Assembly: GCA_043778375.1 (NCBI GenBank)
Contig: JAYWGH010000026.1
Span: 1 to 28,235, forward strand
Direction of reading: 5' to 3'
DNA: 28,235 bases
Origin: CAIVSN01 sp043778375
GTDB lineage: Bacteria > Patescibacteriota > Gracilibacteria > BD1-5 > UBA2023
Shown: positions 9,886-18,064 of the stretch, one piece after another
How the letters are laid out: every line of letters begins with the position of its first letter
Position numbering within the stretch: position 1 is the stretch's first letter
The notes under the pieces: model-generated
Databases searched by the model: none
What the model saw: only the letters and a program-made list of their open reading frames with translations
Told to the model about the DNA's origin: nothing
Position numbers and translations under genes: made by a program

Positions 9886-9914
9886 ATCCTACCGCAAAAA
9901 CTCTCTTACCGCAA
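9886..9914 (-). promoter_or_regulatory. Leaderless-type promoter of the envelope cassette
   Basis: Minus strand: TTGCGG (9909-9914), 17-nt spacer, TAGGAT (9886-9891), 6 nt, ATG at 9879. The position gives a predicted start site at the ATG. It lies in the 48-nt gap after sufS, so the cassette could be transcribed apart from the suf genes. Confidence 0.4.
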
Positions 9915-9917
9915 AAA
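9890..9917 (-). repeat. Tandem 11-bp direct repeat
   Basis: TTTTTGCGGTA occurs twice on the minus strand (9907-9917 and 9890-9900) with a 17-nt period. The first copy supplies the -35 hexamer and the second abuts the -10 of the gene at 7741-9879. It may be a regulator site or a small duplication. Confidence 0.6.
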
Positions 9918-9927
9918 ACTGAGCCTT

Positions 9928-11148
9928 TTACCCAATAATCTCCCCGAGCCCCTCAAAAAACCTCTCTACATCCGCACTCGTGGTATAGATCCCCGCACTC
10001 GCCCGCACACTCCCACTGATCCCCAGGCGCGCATGCAATGGCTCAGTACAATGGTGACCCGCTCGTACACATATCCCAGCCTGCGCCAGGGCGTCTGCAA
10101 TATCATTCGCGTGTCTCCCAGGTATCACAAACGAGAACACAGGAGCTCGCTCGGCCCCCATCCCCCCAATAACTCGCACCCTACCGCCGAGCTTCGCAAA
10201 GCCCTGCAAAAACGCCTTTGTAATGCGCTGCTCGTGTGCCGAGACCGCCTCATACCCTCAGAGTCCCTCAATATACTCTATCGCCGCGAGGAGGCTCACT
10301 GCTCCACTCATATTTGGAGTACCTGCCTCATAGCGATACGGCAGTCCAGCGGGCTCAAATCCGGTCTCACTCACCCAGTTGATCGCTCCACCACCCGAGA
10401 GCCCTGGAGTCATAGACTTCAGGAGATCACGCTTGCCGTAGAGGACCCCGATCCCCGAGTCGACGTAGAGCTTGTGCCCAGTAAAAAACATATAGTCGAG
10501 GTCAAGCGCCTGCACATCCAGTGCCATGTGTGGCACCACCTGGCTCGCATCCATCACGAGGTATATCTTACGACTACTCACCTGCTCATGAGTTCGGACC
10601 AGACTCGAGATCATTGCCCAGTCAGGGATTGTCCCCGTCACATTTGAGGCACCAGTGATAGAGACTACTCGAGTATTCGGGGTCAAAAGCTCGCGAAATG
10701 CGTCCATATCAAGCTCATATTCGGGCGTAATCGGTACCCAAACGATCTCGAGTCCGAGAGTCTCTGCCGCTATCTGCCATGGGACAATATTTGCGTGGTG
10801 CTCCAGTATCGAGAGGATAATGCGATCCCCTCGCTCGAGCCATCCAGATCTCGTGAGTGAGAGAGTGAGGAGATTGACCGCTGAGGTAGAGTTCGCCGTA
10901 TAGATGATCTCGCTCGGACTCGCAGCCCCAACAAGCCTTGCTACCGCTTGCTTGGAGGCAGTATAGAGACTCTCTGACTGCTCAGAGAGCGAATACGCAC
11001 CACGATGAATATTAGCGTAACTCGAGCGCAAATACTCTGCCTGGCGATCTATCACTATTGCAGGCTTTTGAGTGGTACTCGTACTATCGAGGTACACAAG
11101 CTCAGGATGCGCAGTAAATACCGGAAAGTCGGATCTGATATCTCACAT
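9928..11148 (-). CDS. sufS: Cysteine desulfurase SufS
   Basis: 406 residues, usual for SufS. It is a PLP enzyme that takes sulfur from L-cysteine for Fe-S assembly. The PLP lysine is Lys226 in FFTGHKLYVDSGIGVLYGK, and the persulfide cysteine is Cys367 in RAGHHCTEPLHARLG. The start ATG overlaps the TAA of the sufA::sufD gene (TAATG) and is followed by TGA, so the protein begins Met-Gly-Asp-Ile-Arg, in register with the normal SufS start. A second TGA at codon 297 gives EGL-Gly-GYEAV. Ends at TAA, 48 nt before the next gene. Confidence 0.93.
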
Positions 11149-12149
11149 TAGTCGCGGTGTTTAGGATGTGTATGTCCGAGGATATAGGCGAGGATCTGGG
11201 TCGTAGTAGCGTCTGGGAGAGCCGTAAAGAGGCTCTTGATATGACTCGCGAGTAAGAGCTCGGTGGCAGTCTTTGCCGTGAGTCCACGGCTCATACAATA
11301 CGATATCTGGTGGATATCTATCCCTGAGGTAGTGAGTGAGTGACTCGCACTCACCGCATCCGTCGCAATCATGAGACTGGGGATCCCACGAAATCTCGCA
11401 CTCTCCGAGAGAAAAGTCTGCGCCTCATGCACTCGTACACTTACCCCCATGAGTCCACTTGGCACTTCTCAGATCGCGTCCACTCGAGTCCTCGAGTTTG
11501 CAAGTCCATATACTCGTATTTCGTGGTCAATTTGTGCACCATTTCAGAGAGCGGTATTGATCGCCTGGAGAGTAAGTGATCTCTCAGGCACTCCAAGTAC
11601 GAGGGTACGACGGATCAGACTCGCTCCAGCACTCACTCAAATACTCGTTTCGAGGGACTCTTCAGGAGTAGTAGCAGCAGAAAGCTCGTATACAGTAACA
11701 CTTGCTCCAGCTGCGACAGTATAATCACGAGTACCTGCAAGATTTGTAATCAAATATACTCCACTCTCGAGAACTCCGCTCTCACCTGGTACTGTGAGAC
11801 TCTGGGCGATCTTTGTGAGGAGAACAGTCACTGGATCTTCAAATCCAAAACTCGTCCCACATCCACACCTATTTTGTACCTGGGGCGAGCTAAAAATCCA
11901 CTTGCCGAGAGCACGAGTAAGTCGACCTCCAGAGATTCGTAGAGCGTCAGAAAGCCGAGCATAAACACATACCTGCAGAGTTGTACTCATGGACTCAAGA
12001 CCCGTGATATCAAACTCCTCGATGACTTCTACCTTTGTCCCAGCACACCCACGAGCTACGAGCTGCACCATTACCTGAGTCACTCCGCGCAATTCAAAAT
12101 CCGCAAGAGTTGCAGGATCAAAAATAGGAGCGATAAGTGTATTTTGCAT
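11148..12149 (-). CDS. sufD: Fusion of A-type Fe-S carrier (SufA/IscA) with SufD core
   Basis: 333 residues, three TGA, stop TAA overlapping sufS. Residues 1-105 match an A-type carrier from end to end: VMVQLVARGCAGTKVEV holds Cys35, the same number as in E. coli IscA, and a FSSPQVQNRCGCGTSFGFE element ends the domain with Cys95 and Cys97. Residues about 110-333 match the SufD beta-helix core and C-terminus: PSLMIATDAVSASHSLTTSG keeps the conserved His, followed by SYCMSRGLTAKTATELLLA. The helical N-terminal domain of ordinary SufD (total usually over 400 residues) is missing and the carrier stands in its place. No stop of any kind separates the parts. SufD pairs with SufB in the SufBCD scaffold; SufA receives or delivers clusters. 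The ATG is 3 nt after the sufB stop. Confidence 0.85.
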
Positions 12150-12152
12150 AGT

Positions 12153-13574
12153 TTAGTGAGCGCCTTCGAGCTCCATACCGATGAGGATATTCATCTCAAG
12201 TGCGTATTCTAGTGGGAGCTCACTCATGATCGGCGCAAGAAATCCGTTAACGATCATTTGTCTGGCGGCGTCCTGCGTGAGACCTCGACTCGTGAGATAC
12301 GCGAGACTCTCCTCAGAGATCTTGCCCACACTCGCCTCTTGTGCGACAATGGCTGTAGAGTTTGCAACTCGTATGTCTGGGATGGTATCCGAGCTCGACT
12401 GACCATCGAGGATGAGTCCATCACAGACGACTTGCGAGACCGCTCGATGTGCTCCTGGCTTTATATCTATGAGTCCACGATAATTGGCAGCACCTCCCGC
12501 TTTGGAGAGCGACTTTGAGATTACTTCTGAGGTGGTATCAGCTCCGATATGTATCACCTTCGCTCCGGTATCTGCGATCTGTCCCGCATTCGCAAAAGCA
12601 ACTCCGATATGACGAGCCTTGGAGCCTGCACCTTTAAGGATAGAGCATGGGTAGAGCATCGTCACTCATGAGCCAAGATTTCCACCGACCCACTCGATAA
12701 ATCCTCCATCATCGACGATCGCCCGTTTGGTATTGAGATTGTAGGTGTCGATTGACCAGTTCTCGACCGAGCTATATCGCATTTTTGCGTTTTTCCCGAC
12801 CGAGATCTCCACACATCCAGCATGAAGGCTCGAAACTCCATATTTTGGAGCTGAGCATCCCTCGATATAGTGAGCCTCAGACTCATCCTCGAGGATGATG
12901 AGTGTGTGCTCAAACTGCCCTCCTGATCGAGCATTCATCCGAAAGTATGCTTGAAGTGGCTCAGATATCCTCACCCCTGCAGGTACATAGAGAAAAGTCC
13001 CTCCACTCCACACAGCTCAGTGGAGAGCTGCAAAGACATGATCTGAAGGTGGCACACACTTCATGAAATATCGCTTCACGAGCTCCTCATGCCGATGAAT
13101 CGCGACCGACATGTCCTCAAAGAGTACTCCGAGTGCTACGAGCTCGTCCTTGAGTTTGTGATACACCACCTCACTATCATACTGCGCTCCGACTCCTGCG
13201 AGCATCTGTCTCTCGGCCTCAGGGATGCCGAGCTTTTCAAAGGTATTTTTAATCGTCTCCGGGACATCATCCCAGCTTTTTGCGTCAGTCGCTCCTGCAG
13301 GCTTTGCGTAGTAGTAAATACTCTCGAGATCGAGTTTTGAGAGGTCAGGCCCCCAAGTTGGGATCAACTTTGACCGAAATATCTCGAGAGATTTGAGTCG
13401 TAGATCGAGCATCCATGCAGGCTCTTTTCAGGCGGCTGATATCTGTCTAACAAGCGCCTCAGAAATCCCCGGAAGTGCGACATCTGAGTACTCCACCTCA
13501 TCTCGACCATCAAATATTTCTCGCGAGAGTCCCGCAAAAATACTTGGCTCGATCTCGATCACTGGGCTAATCAT
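12153..13574 (-). CDS. sufB: Fe-S scaffold protein SufB
   Basis: 473 residues, the usual size, with three in-frame TGA, stop TAA. SufB is the main scaffold of the SufBC2D complex. Visible signatures are KSWDDVPETIKNTFEKLGIP near residue 100, AVWSGGTFLYVPAGV, HYIEGCSAPKY, SSVENWSIDTYNLNTKRA, and VVCDGLILDGQSSSDTIP with Cys384, the cluster or sulfur-accepting position in homologues. One TGA lies between FAALH and AVWSGG, another between NLGS and VTMLYP, both inside conserved blocks, so the frame is certain. The ATG at 13574 overlaps the end of sufC by 8 nt. Confidence 0.93.
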
Positions 13575-14319
13575 TATTTTGGGTAAATACACCGGAAGCT
13601 GCTATCTGCTCGATCACTCTCGAGTCACCTACCTGAGTTATACGGCCATCCTCGAGGACGATGACTTGATGGGCTTGGAGCTCTTGTGCGAGCGTAAAGT
13701 TATGAGTGATGATGATCACCGCCCGTTCCTGCGTCGCGAGACGACGAAGACTTGCTGTCACTACTGCGAGCGCTCCTATATCGAGTCCTGAGTCGATCTC
13801 ATCGAGGATGATATAGCGAGGCTCGAGGAGCTCGATCTGGAGCATCTCGATGCGCCGTTTCTCTCCACCTGAGAACCCAACATTGAGATCTCGATCGAGG
13901 AACTCGATCGAGAGTCCGAGAGCTGTGAGCATGGGAGTAATATACCTTTTGAAGACAAAAGGAGTGAGGGATTTTACTTCAGGATTCTTGCGCTTGAGGT
14001 GCTCGTTGTAAATCGTACGGAGGTACTCACCGAGTCGTATCCCTGGGATTTCTGGGATATTTTGGAGCGCGAGAAACATGCCGAGATGTGCGCGCTGCGT
14101 AATGCTGTACTGTGTTATATCAACACCTCCGAGCATGATCTGCCCATTCGTGACTGTATACTGAGGATATCCCATGAGGGTGTGGGCGAGGGACGATTTG
14201 CCGGAGCCATTTTTACCGACGATGCAGGTGGTCGTCCCGAGCTCAAAAATTGCACTCACTGATAAGAGAATACTCTTGCCTGCGACTGCTACTGAGAGAC
14301 CTTGTAACTCTAAACTCAT
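13567..14319 (-). CDS. sufC: SufBCD ATPase subunit SufC
   Basis: 250 residues, no TGA, stop TAG. An ABC ATPase of the SufC type: Walker A GKNGSGKSS near residue 35, Q-loop region LALQNIPEIPG, signature FSGGEKRRIEMLQ, Walker B YIILDEIDSGLDIG and switch His in IIITHN. It powers conformational change of the SufB/SufD pair. The FSGGEKRR signature and the DEIDSGLD Walker B separate SufC from transporter ATPases. It is the first gene of the suf run and overlaps sufB by 8 nt. Confidence 0.94.
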   Translation of the reverse strand: MSLELQGLSVAVAGKSILLSVSAIFELGTTTCIVGKNGSGKSSLAHTLMGYPQYTVTNGQIMLGGVDITQYSITQRAHLGMFLALQNIPEIPGIRLGEYLRTIYNEHLKRKNPEVKSLTPFVFKRYITPMLTALGLSIEFLDRDLNVGFSGGEKRRIEMLQIELLEPRYIILDEIDSGLDIGALAVVTASLRRLATQERAVIIITHNFTLAQELQAHQVIVLEDGRITQVGDSRVIEQIAASGVFTQNND

Positions 14320-14343
14320 AATACGTGACTAAATCGGTCATAT

Positions 14344-14349
14344 ATTATA
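14344..14349 (-). promoter_or_regulatory. Candidate -10 of the suf operon
   Basis: A perfect TATAAT on the minus strand in the 37-nt gap before sufC. The best -35 (TTGATC) would be only 14 nt away, so activator control is possible. Between this box and sufC lies a short inverted repeat, TGAC and GTCA around 7 nt, a possible operator. No known Fe-S regulator site was recognised. Confidence 0.35.
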
Positions 14350-14356
14350 GAAATCT

Positions 14357-15415
14357 CTAGCAAGATCAAGGTGGATACTTACTTAAATGAGCTTCTTTCG
14401 AGTCTATCCGACCTGGCATTTCTATGGAAATATCAATATCCTTTTGATCCTCTCTTGTACGCCCAATAATTGACTCTATTCTTACAACGAGAGCTAATTT
14501 TAAATGGATTGTCTGTATAGCTTTATTTGTAAATTTTTGCGCCATACCCTTTTCAAAGGATATTTGGTTCTTTTTACTATATAAATATCTAAAAATTCTA
14601 TCCCGAGATACTGGTCCAAGAATACATTTTACAGTGAGTTGAATATCTTGTGAGAGAGCAGAGGAGGAAGTTTTTAAGGGAGAAATATAAGGGAATTGAA
14701 TTGGTGCAGCAATAGTCTCGAGTAAGTAATCCCCAAAAATATCTGACCTATTTGATGGTCGGACATTTGAGAATACGATTTTAAGCTGTGTCTCAATTAT
14801 TTTTTTAAGATCAGCGTAAGTAGACTTTGAAGACTTTCTCTTTCCTAAATTTTTTCGCTCTCTCCTACTTTTTACATCTCCAACCCAACCATATACTGCT
14901 TCATGTGAAACTGGTTCTCGATATTTATTTAAAAATATAGGTACCTCTGATAAAACAACTTCTTGAATTTCAGGTGTAGTATTTTCAGCCACATAAACAG
15001 GTTGAGATACTCAGAAAATATCTGCATCTTGAACTTTAGAAACTTCAGATCCAGTCATTGTATATAATTTATACAATGTAGAGAAAAGCTCCTCGTTTAT
15101 CTCTAAAATCTCTGAGTAACCAGGTCCTAATTTTTTGAGAGTTTTCATCTCATATTGAATTTCAGAGCCATAGTTCTTCCACATGATTCGAAATTCGTCC
15201 CATGCCCTATTTGGAGTGAGCTCTCTTCAGGCATAACTTTTAAAAAGTTCTCTCATTCGAGGAACATCGTGTGTATACTGCCCTAATATATCAGGATATT
15301 GTTGATCGATATATTCTCTCCAAAAAGAAATTGCCTCTGGTGTTACTCAGCTAATTTCTTTTTGAGTTTTGATAGTGTCACTTAAATAATGTTTGAGTGT
15401 GTTATTCTGAATCAT
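14357..15415 (-). CDS. Unrecognised protein, AT-rich gene
   Basis: 352 residues, four in-frame TGA, stop TAG. No family is recognised. The N-terminal 130 residues are charged and probably helical (WREYIDQQYPDILGQY, WDEFRIMWKNYGSEIQYEMK). The middle contains a very basic stretch, KSRRERKNLGKRKSSKSTY, at about residue 183, which could bind nucleic acid. No membrane helix or signal peptide is seen, so it is likely cytoplasmic. The gene is visibly richer in A and T than the suf genes next to it. The last TGA lies two codons before the TAG (Gly-Ser-Cys end). It has its own strong promoter, so it is not simply part of the suf operon. Confidence 0.65.
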
Positions 15416-15421
15416 TACTTA

Positions 15422-15449
15422 TTTATAATATTGTAAGATAATATGTCAA
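15422..15449 (-). promoter_or_regulatory. Strong leaderless-type promoter
   Basis: Minus strand: consensus TTGACA (15444-15449), 16-nt spacer, TATAAA (15422-15427), 6 nt, ATG at 15415. The predicted start site is the ATG itself. This is the best sigma70-type match in the window. It fills the gap after the xth stop. Confidence 0.6.
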
Positions 15450-15457
15450 AATAAAAT

Positions 15458-16228
15458 TTATATCTCTATCTCTACCCCCACTGGGCAATGATCCGAACCG
15501 AGAATCTCAGGCCGAATAAACGCATTGGTGATACTCGGAGCAAGTGCCTTTGAGACCATGTGATAGTCGATACGCCATCCGATATTACGAGATCGCGCCT
15601 GAAAGAAGTTTGACCACCAAGTGTACGCAAGTGACATGTCCGGATAGAGTGATCTAAAACTATCAGTATAAGTACTCTCAAGTATCGCTCGAAATCCCGT
15701 ACGTTCCTCATCCGTAAATCCTGTATTTCCTCTATTTTCCTTGGGATTTCGGAGATCGATATCCTCGTGTGCCACATTGAGATCTCCACAAAATATTACC
15801 GGCTTACGAGCCTCAAGACTCAGTACAAAGTCGAGAAATACTCGGTCCCATCGAGCACGATAGGCAAGTCTTGCAAGATCAGGCTTTGAGTTTGGTGTGT
15901 ACACGGTCACAAAGTAAAACTTCTCAAACTCGAGTGTGAGTACTCGTCCCTCATTGTCATCCTCGATCCGCCCCTCAAGTCCTCGTATCACCGTGAGAGG
16001 AGTATACCTCGTGAGCACGGCAGTCCCCGAGTATCCTGGCCTCTCTGCAGCGTGCCAATAGGTCTCATATCCGAGCTCAGCAGCCTCTGCGAGAATAGGA
16101 TTTTGGTCTTCTTTGGCTTTTACCTCCTGAAGTCCGATCATATCGGGAGCCTCGAGTGCGAGGTAATCTACAAAGCCCTTCTTTACGCAGGCGCGGATAC
16201 CGTTTACATTCCAAGAAATAAATTTCAT
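15458..16228 (-). CDS. xth: Exodeoxyribonuclease III / AP endonuclease
   Basis: 256 residues, no TGA, stop TAA. It cuts abasic sites and removes 3' blocks in base excision repair. All family motifs are present in order: MKFISWNVNGIRA at the start, GLQEVKA (metal-binding Glu), YTPNSK, FCGDLNVAHEDIDL (active-site Asp-Asn), TWWSNFFQARSRNIGWRIDYH and GSDHCPVGVEI at the end (catalytic Asp-His). Length and start match ExoA/XthA. The ATG at 16228 has a promoter 6 nt upstream and no Shine-Dalgarno. Confidence 0.94.
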   Translation of the reverse strand: MKFISWNVNGIRACVKKGFVDYLALEAPDMIGLQEVKAKEDQNPILAEAAELGYETYWHAAERPGYSGTAVLTRYTPLTVIRGLEGRIEDDNEGRVLTLEFEKFYFVTVYTPNSKPDLARLAYRARWDRVFLDFVLSLEARKPVIFCGDLNVAHEDIDLRNPKENRGNTGFTDEERTGFRAILESTYTDSFRSLYPDMSLAYTWWSNFFQARSRNIGWRIDYHMVSKALAPSITNAFIRPEILGSDHCPVGVEIEI

Positions 16229-16234
16229 GTCAGT

Positions 16235-16262
16235 ATGGTAAAGTAAGTCAGATTTGAGTCAA
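16235..16262 (-). promoter_or_regulatory. Leaderless-type promoter of xth
   Basis: Minus strand: TTGACT (16257-16262), 16-nt spacer, TACCAT (16235-16240), 6 nt, ATG at 16228. Same geometry as the promoters before the genes starting at 588 and 15415. Confidence 0.5.
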
Positions 16263-16314
16263 TGCAAAATTCAGTATCACTCTCTCATTAGTAACCAGCA
16301 AGAACATTTAGAAC

Positions 16315-16332
16315 TGAAGTATGTACACTTCA
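16315..16332. promoter_or_regulatory. Inverted repeat, possible operator
   Basis: TGAAGT, 6 nt (ATGTAC), ACTTCA: a perfect 6-bp inverted repeat between the divergent xth and the secreted-protein gene, about 25 nt upstream of the latter's -35 box. No known regulator is suggested. Confidence 0.35.
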
Positions 16333-16356
16333 TACACAAAAAGTATAAAAGCACAA

Positions 16357-16384
16357 TTGCTTTTATCATAAGGGTTTATATAGT
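16357..16384 (+). promoter_or_regulatory. Promoter of the 16423-17905 module
   Basis: TTGCTT (16357-16362), 16-nt spacer, TATAGT (16379-16384). The predicted mRNA has a leader of roughly 30 nt that carries a Shine-Dalgarno (AAAGG) 6 nt before the ATG at 16423, unlike the leaderless pattern of its neighbours. Confidence 0.45.
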
Positions 16385-16422
16385 ACTAGCACTGGGATAT
16401 TCCAGGGAAAATAAAGGCTAAT

Positions 16423-16821
16423 ATGAAAACAAAAATCCTCCTTGGAGGAATTCTCGCCTTGGCAGCATCTGCTGCTATGGCAAACTGTGAGCATGGGGAC
16501 ATCTCCACACTCACACTACCAAAAAATGCCGCTGTAGTGGCGATCAACACCGTCGGCTATAACTCCGATGGTGTATCCCCGAGCGCAATACAGATCCATT
16601 ACTATCCGGAGGTTGGAAACTTTGTTGCCAAAACAGTGAGCACTACCTGCAAAGGTGAGCTTACGTTAGAAGCAAACGGAAAAATGGTCATTATTCCTCT
16701 GCTTTCAGAGGGTCACTCCTTTGATACAAGTGGAAAATTTAATTACCGAGTGATCGGTGATCAAATATTCGCAGAATACGGGAAAACCCGGATTCTGCTC
16801 GTACAATTAAAACGCTCCTAG
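16423..16821 (+). CDS. Small secreted protein, unknown
   Basis: 132 residues, no TGA, stop TAG. A textbook signal peptide, MKTKILLGGILALAASAAMA, is followed by a mature part of about 110 residues with two Cys (NCEHG and TTCKGE) that could form a disulfide, and beta-rich sequence. I do not recognise the family. AAAGG stands 6 nt before the ATG. The next gene starts 16 nt downstream with its own AAAGG, so the two are one transcript and may share a periplasmic-type sensing or binding role. Signal peptide style and Shine-Dalgarno differ from the rest of the window and suggest acquisition from another lineage. Confidence 0.72.
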   Translation: MKTKILLGGILALAASAAMANCEHGDISTLTLPKNAAVVAINTVGYNSDGVSPSAIQIHYYPEVGNFVAKTVSTTCKGELTLEANGKMVIIPLLSEGHSFDTSGKFNYRVIGDQIFAEYGKTRILLVQLKRS

Positions 16822-16837
16822 AGCAGAAAGGTAAATC

Positions 16838-17905
16838 ATGAAATTACTAGAAAATTGGGCACTCGCAGTGCTCGTCTGCCTGAGCAGCAATGCTTGGGCA
16901 GCAGAAAACAGAGAGTTTCCAATATTCTCTGGTACGGATGGTGGTCAATCGATCACTACCATCGGTGAGCAAGATAAGAAGCTCGCCGAAGTCCTCAGCG
17001 GTATAGCAAAAAAGGCTGGGGTTAAAGGTGATCTCCACCCACTACCGATACTGCGGCTCGAGCCATTTGAGCAGGAATGGAGAGGAAAAACAGCAGGCAT
17101 GTATTGGGGAAACCCCGCATACGCAAGTCTCATTATGGAGAAAGCTGAGGACTTTGCAGCTATTGTTGGTCGAAAACAAGCGATAAGACCAACGACCGTT
17201 GTACGGGCTGATAGCCCCTACAAGACCATAGATGATCTGAAAGGGGAATTTATAGGCCTCAATCCTGAGGCCATGGTCTCATGGGCAGCAATATCTGGGC
17301 TTAAGAGTTATGGCCTAAAATGGTGGGAAATCAGGTCAACCATGTCGCAAAAAGACTCGCTCGAAATTCTTGCAGCAAAAGGCTGTATAGACTCAAAAAA
17401 GCGAGATAAAAATCGATCTGAAAAGGTCGAGCAGATATGGTCAATCGACTGTCCAAAAGAAGGCGAGTGGTATTACACGACAAACCTTGGGAGTGCAAAA
17501 AAAGTAAAAGCGATCGTGATGCGAGGAGAAGTGGCAATTCGGGCAAACAAATTGGCAGAAGAATTTGGAAAGCCTGTTCCATTTCGAATCATTGAGTCAG
17601 CATCCATGCCGACTCTCCCAGGATTTGCGCTGATGATTCATCGAGATTTCTTTCCTGCACGGTCTGCACTTGTAGATTTCCTCATCAAACTGAATCCAGG
17701 CTCTAACTGTAAAGTTGGGAGTCCAAAAAGTACAGATGAGGAGATACTTGAAGCACTCAACACTGCCTGTGCAAAGCTCATAGCTTTTGAAAGTGAAGAT
17801 GAAGCTGCCTTCTTTAAGGCCGCAAAAGAAATGAGATCAACGATCCTGCCTGCCGCCCGTGAGGGTCGTAGGATTGCAGCAAAAAATCGATTAGAGAACC
17901 CGTAA
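16838..17905 (+). CDS. PhnD-like phosphate/phosphonate-type binding protein
   Basis: 355 residues, no TGA, stop TAA. A signal peptide ending AWA is followed by a type 2 periplasmic-binding fold of the PhnD kind (PF12974-like): GKTAGMYWGNPAYASLIMEKA, then VVRADSPYKTIDDLKGEFIGL, the family's 'a..dSpi.sl.DLkGk.ia' element, then a region of Asn/Gly loops and FALMIHRDFFPARSALVDFL. Members bind phosphate, phosphonates or other small ligands, some as sensors. No transporter genes follow, so it may be a stand-alone sensor or scavenger. Lys/Cys-rich insert near residue 185. AAAGG stands 7 nt before the ATG. A strong terminator follows directly. The ligand is unknown. Confidence 0.68.
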   Translation: MKLLENWALAVLVCLSSNAWAAENREFPIFSGTDGGQSITTIGEQDKKLAEVLSGIAKKAGVKGDLHPLPILRLEPFEQEWRGKTAGMYWGNPAYASLIMEKAEDFAAIVGRKQAIRPTTVVRADSPYKTIDDLKGEFIGLNPEAMVSWAAISGLKSYGLKWWEIRSTMSQKDSLEILAAKGCIDSKKRDKNRSEKVEQIWSIDCPKEGEWYYTTNLGSAKKVKAIVMRGEVAIRANKLAEEFGKPVPFRIIESASMPTLPGFALMIHRDFFPARSALVDFLIKLNPGSNCKVGSPKSTDEEILEALNTACAKLIAFESEDEAAFFKAAKEMRSTILPAAREGRRIAAKNRLENP

Positions 17906-17922
17906 AGGTTTCTCTCCCTGCC

Positions 17923-17975
17923 CCCGATCAAAAAAGTCGGGAGGCGTAATTCGGGCCCCAGTGCCCGAATTTTTT
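17923..17975 (+). terminator. Double hairpin terminator after the PhnD-like gene
   Basis: Hairpin one: CCCGA (17923-17927) with TCGGG (17937-17941). Hairpin two: AATTCGGGC (17948-17956) with GCCCGAATT (17963-17971), a perfect 9-bp stem and 6-nt loop, followed by a six-T run (17970-17975). The second is a canonical intrinsic terminator. From 17976 to the gatA start at 18065 I see no gene; a weak TATACA near 18040 could be a -10. Confidence 0.8.
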
Positions 17976-18064
17976 AATATTTGAGAGGTGACGGCCTTAA
18001 AACTCACTATATCTACCCTTCCCTTTCTCATATTTTTCTATACACTACCCTCTCAAAAAAGCCC

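Noticed and set aside
9850..10647. A 265-codon plus-strand open frame
   Set aside because: It lies antisense to sufS, whose PLP-lysine and cysteine motifs are unmistakable, and its translation has no family-like pattern.
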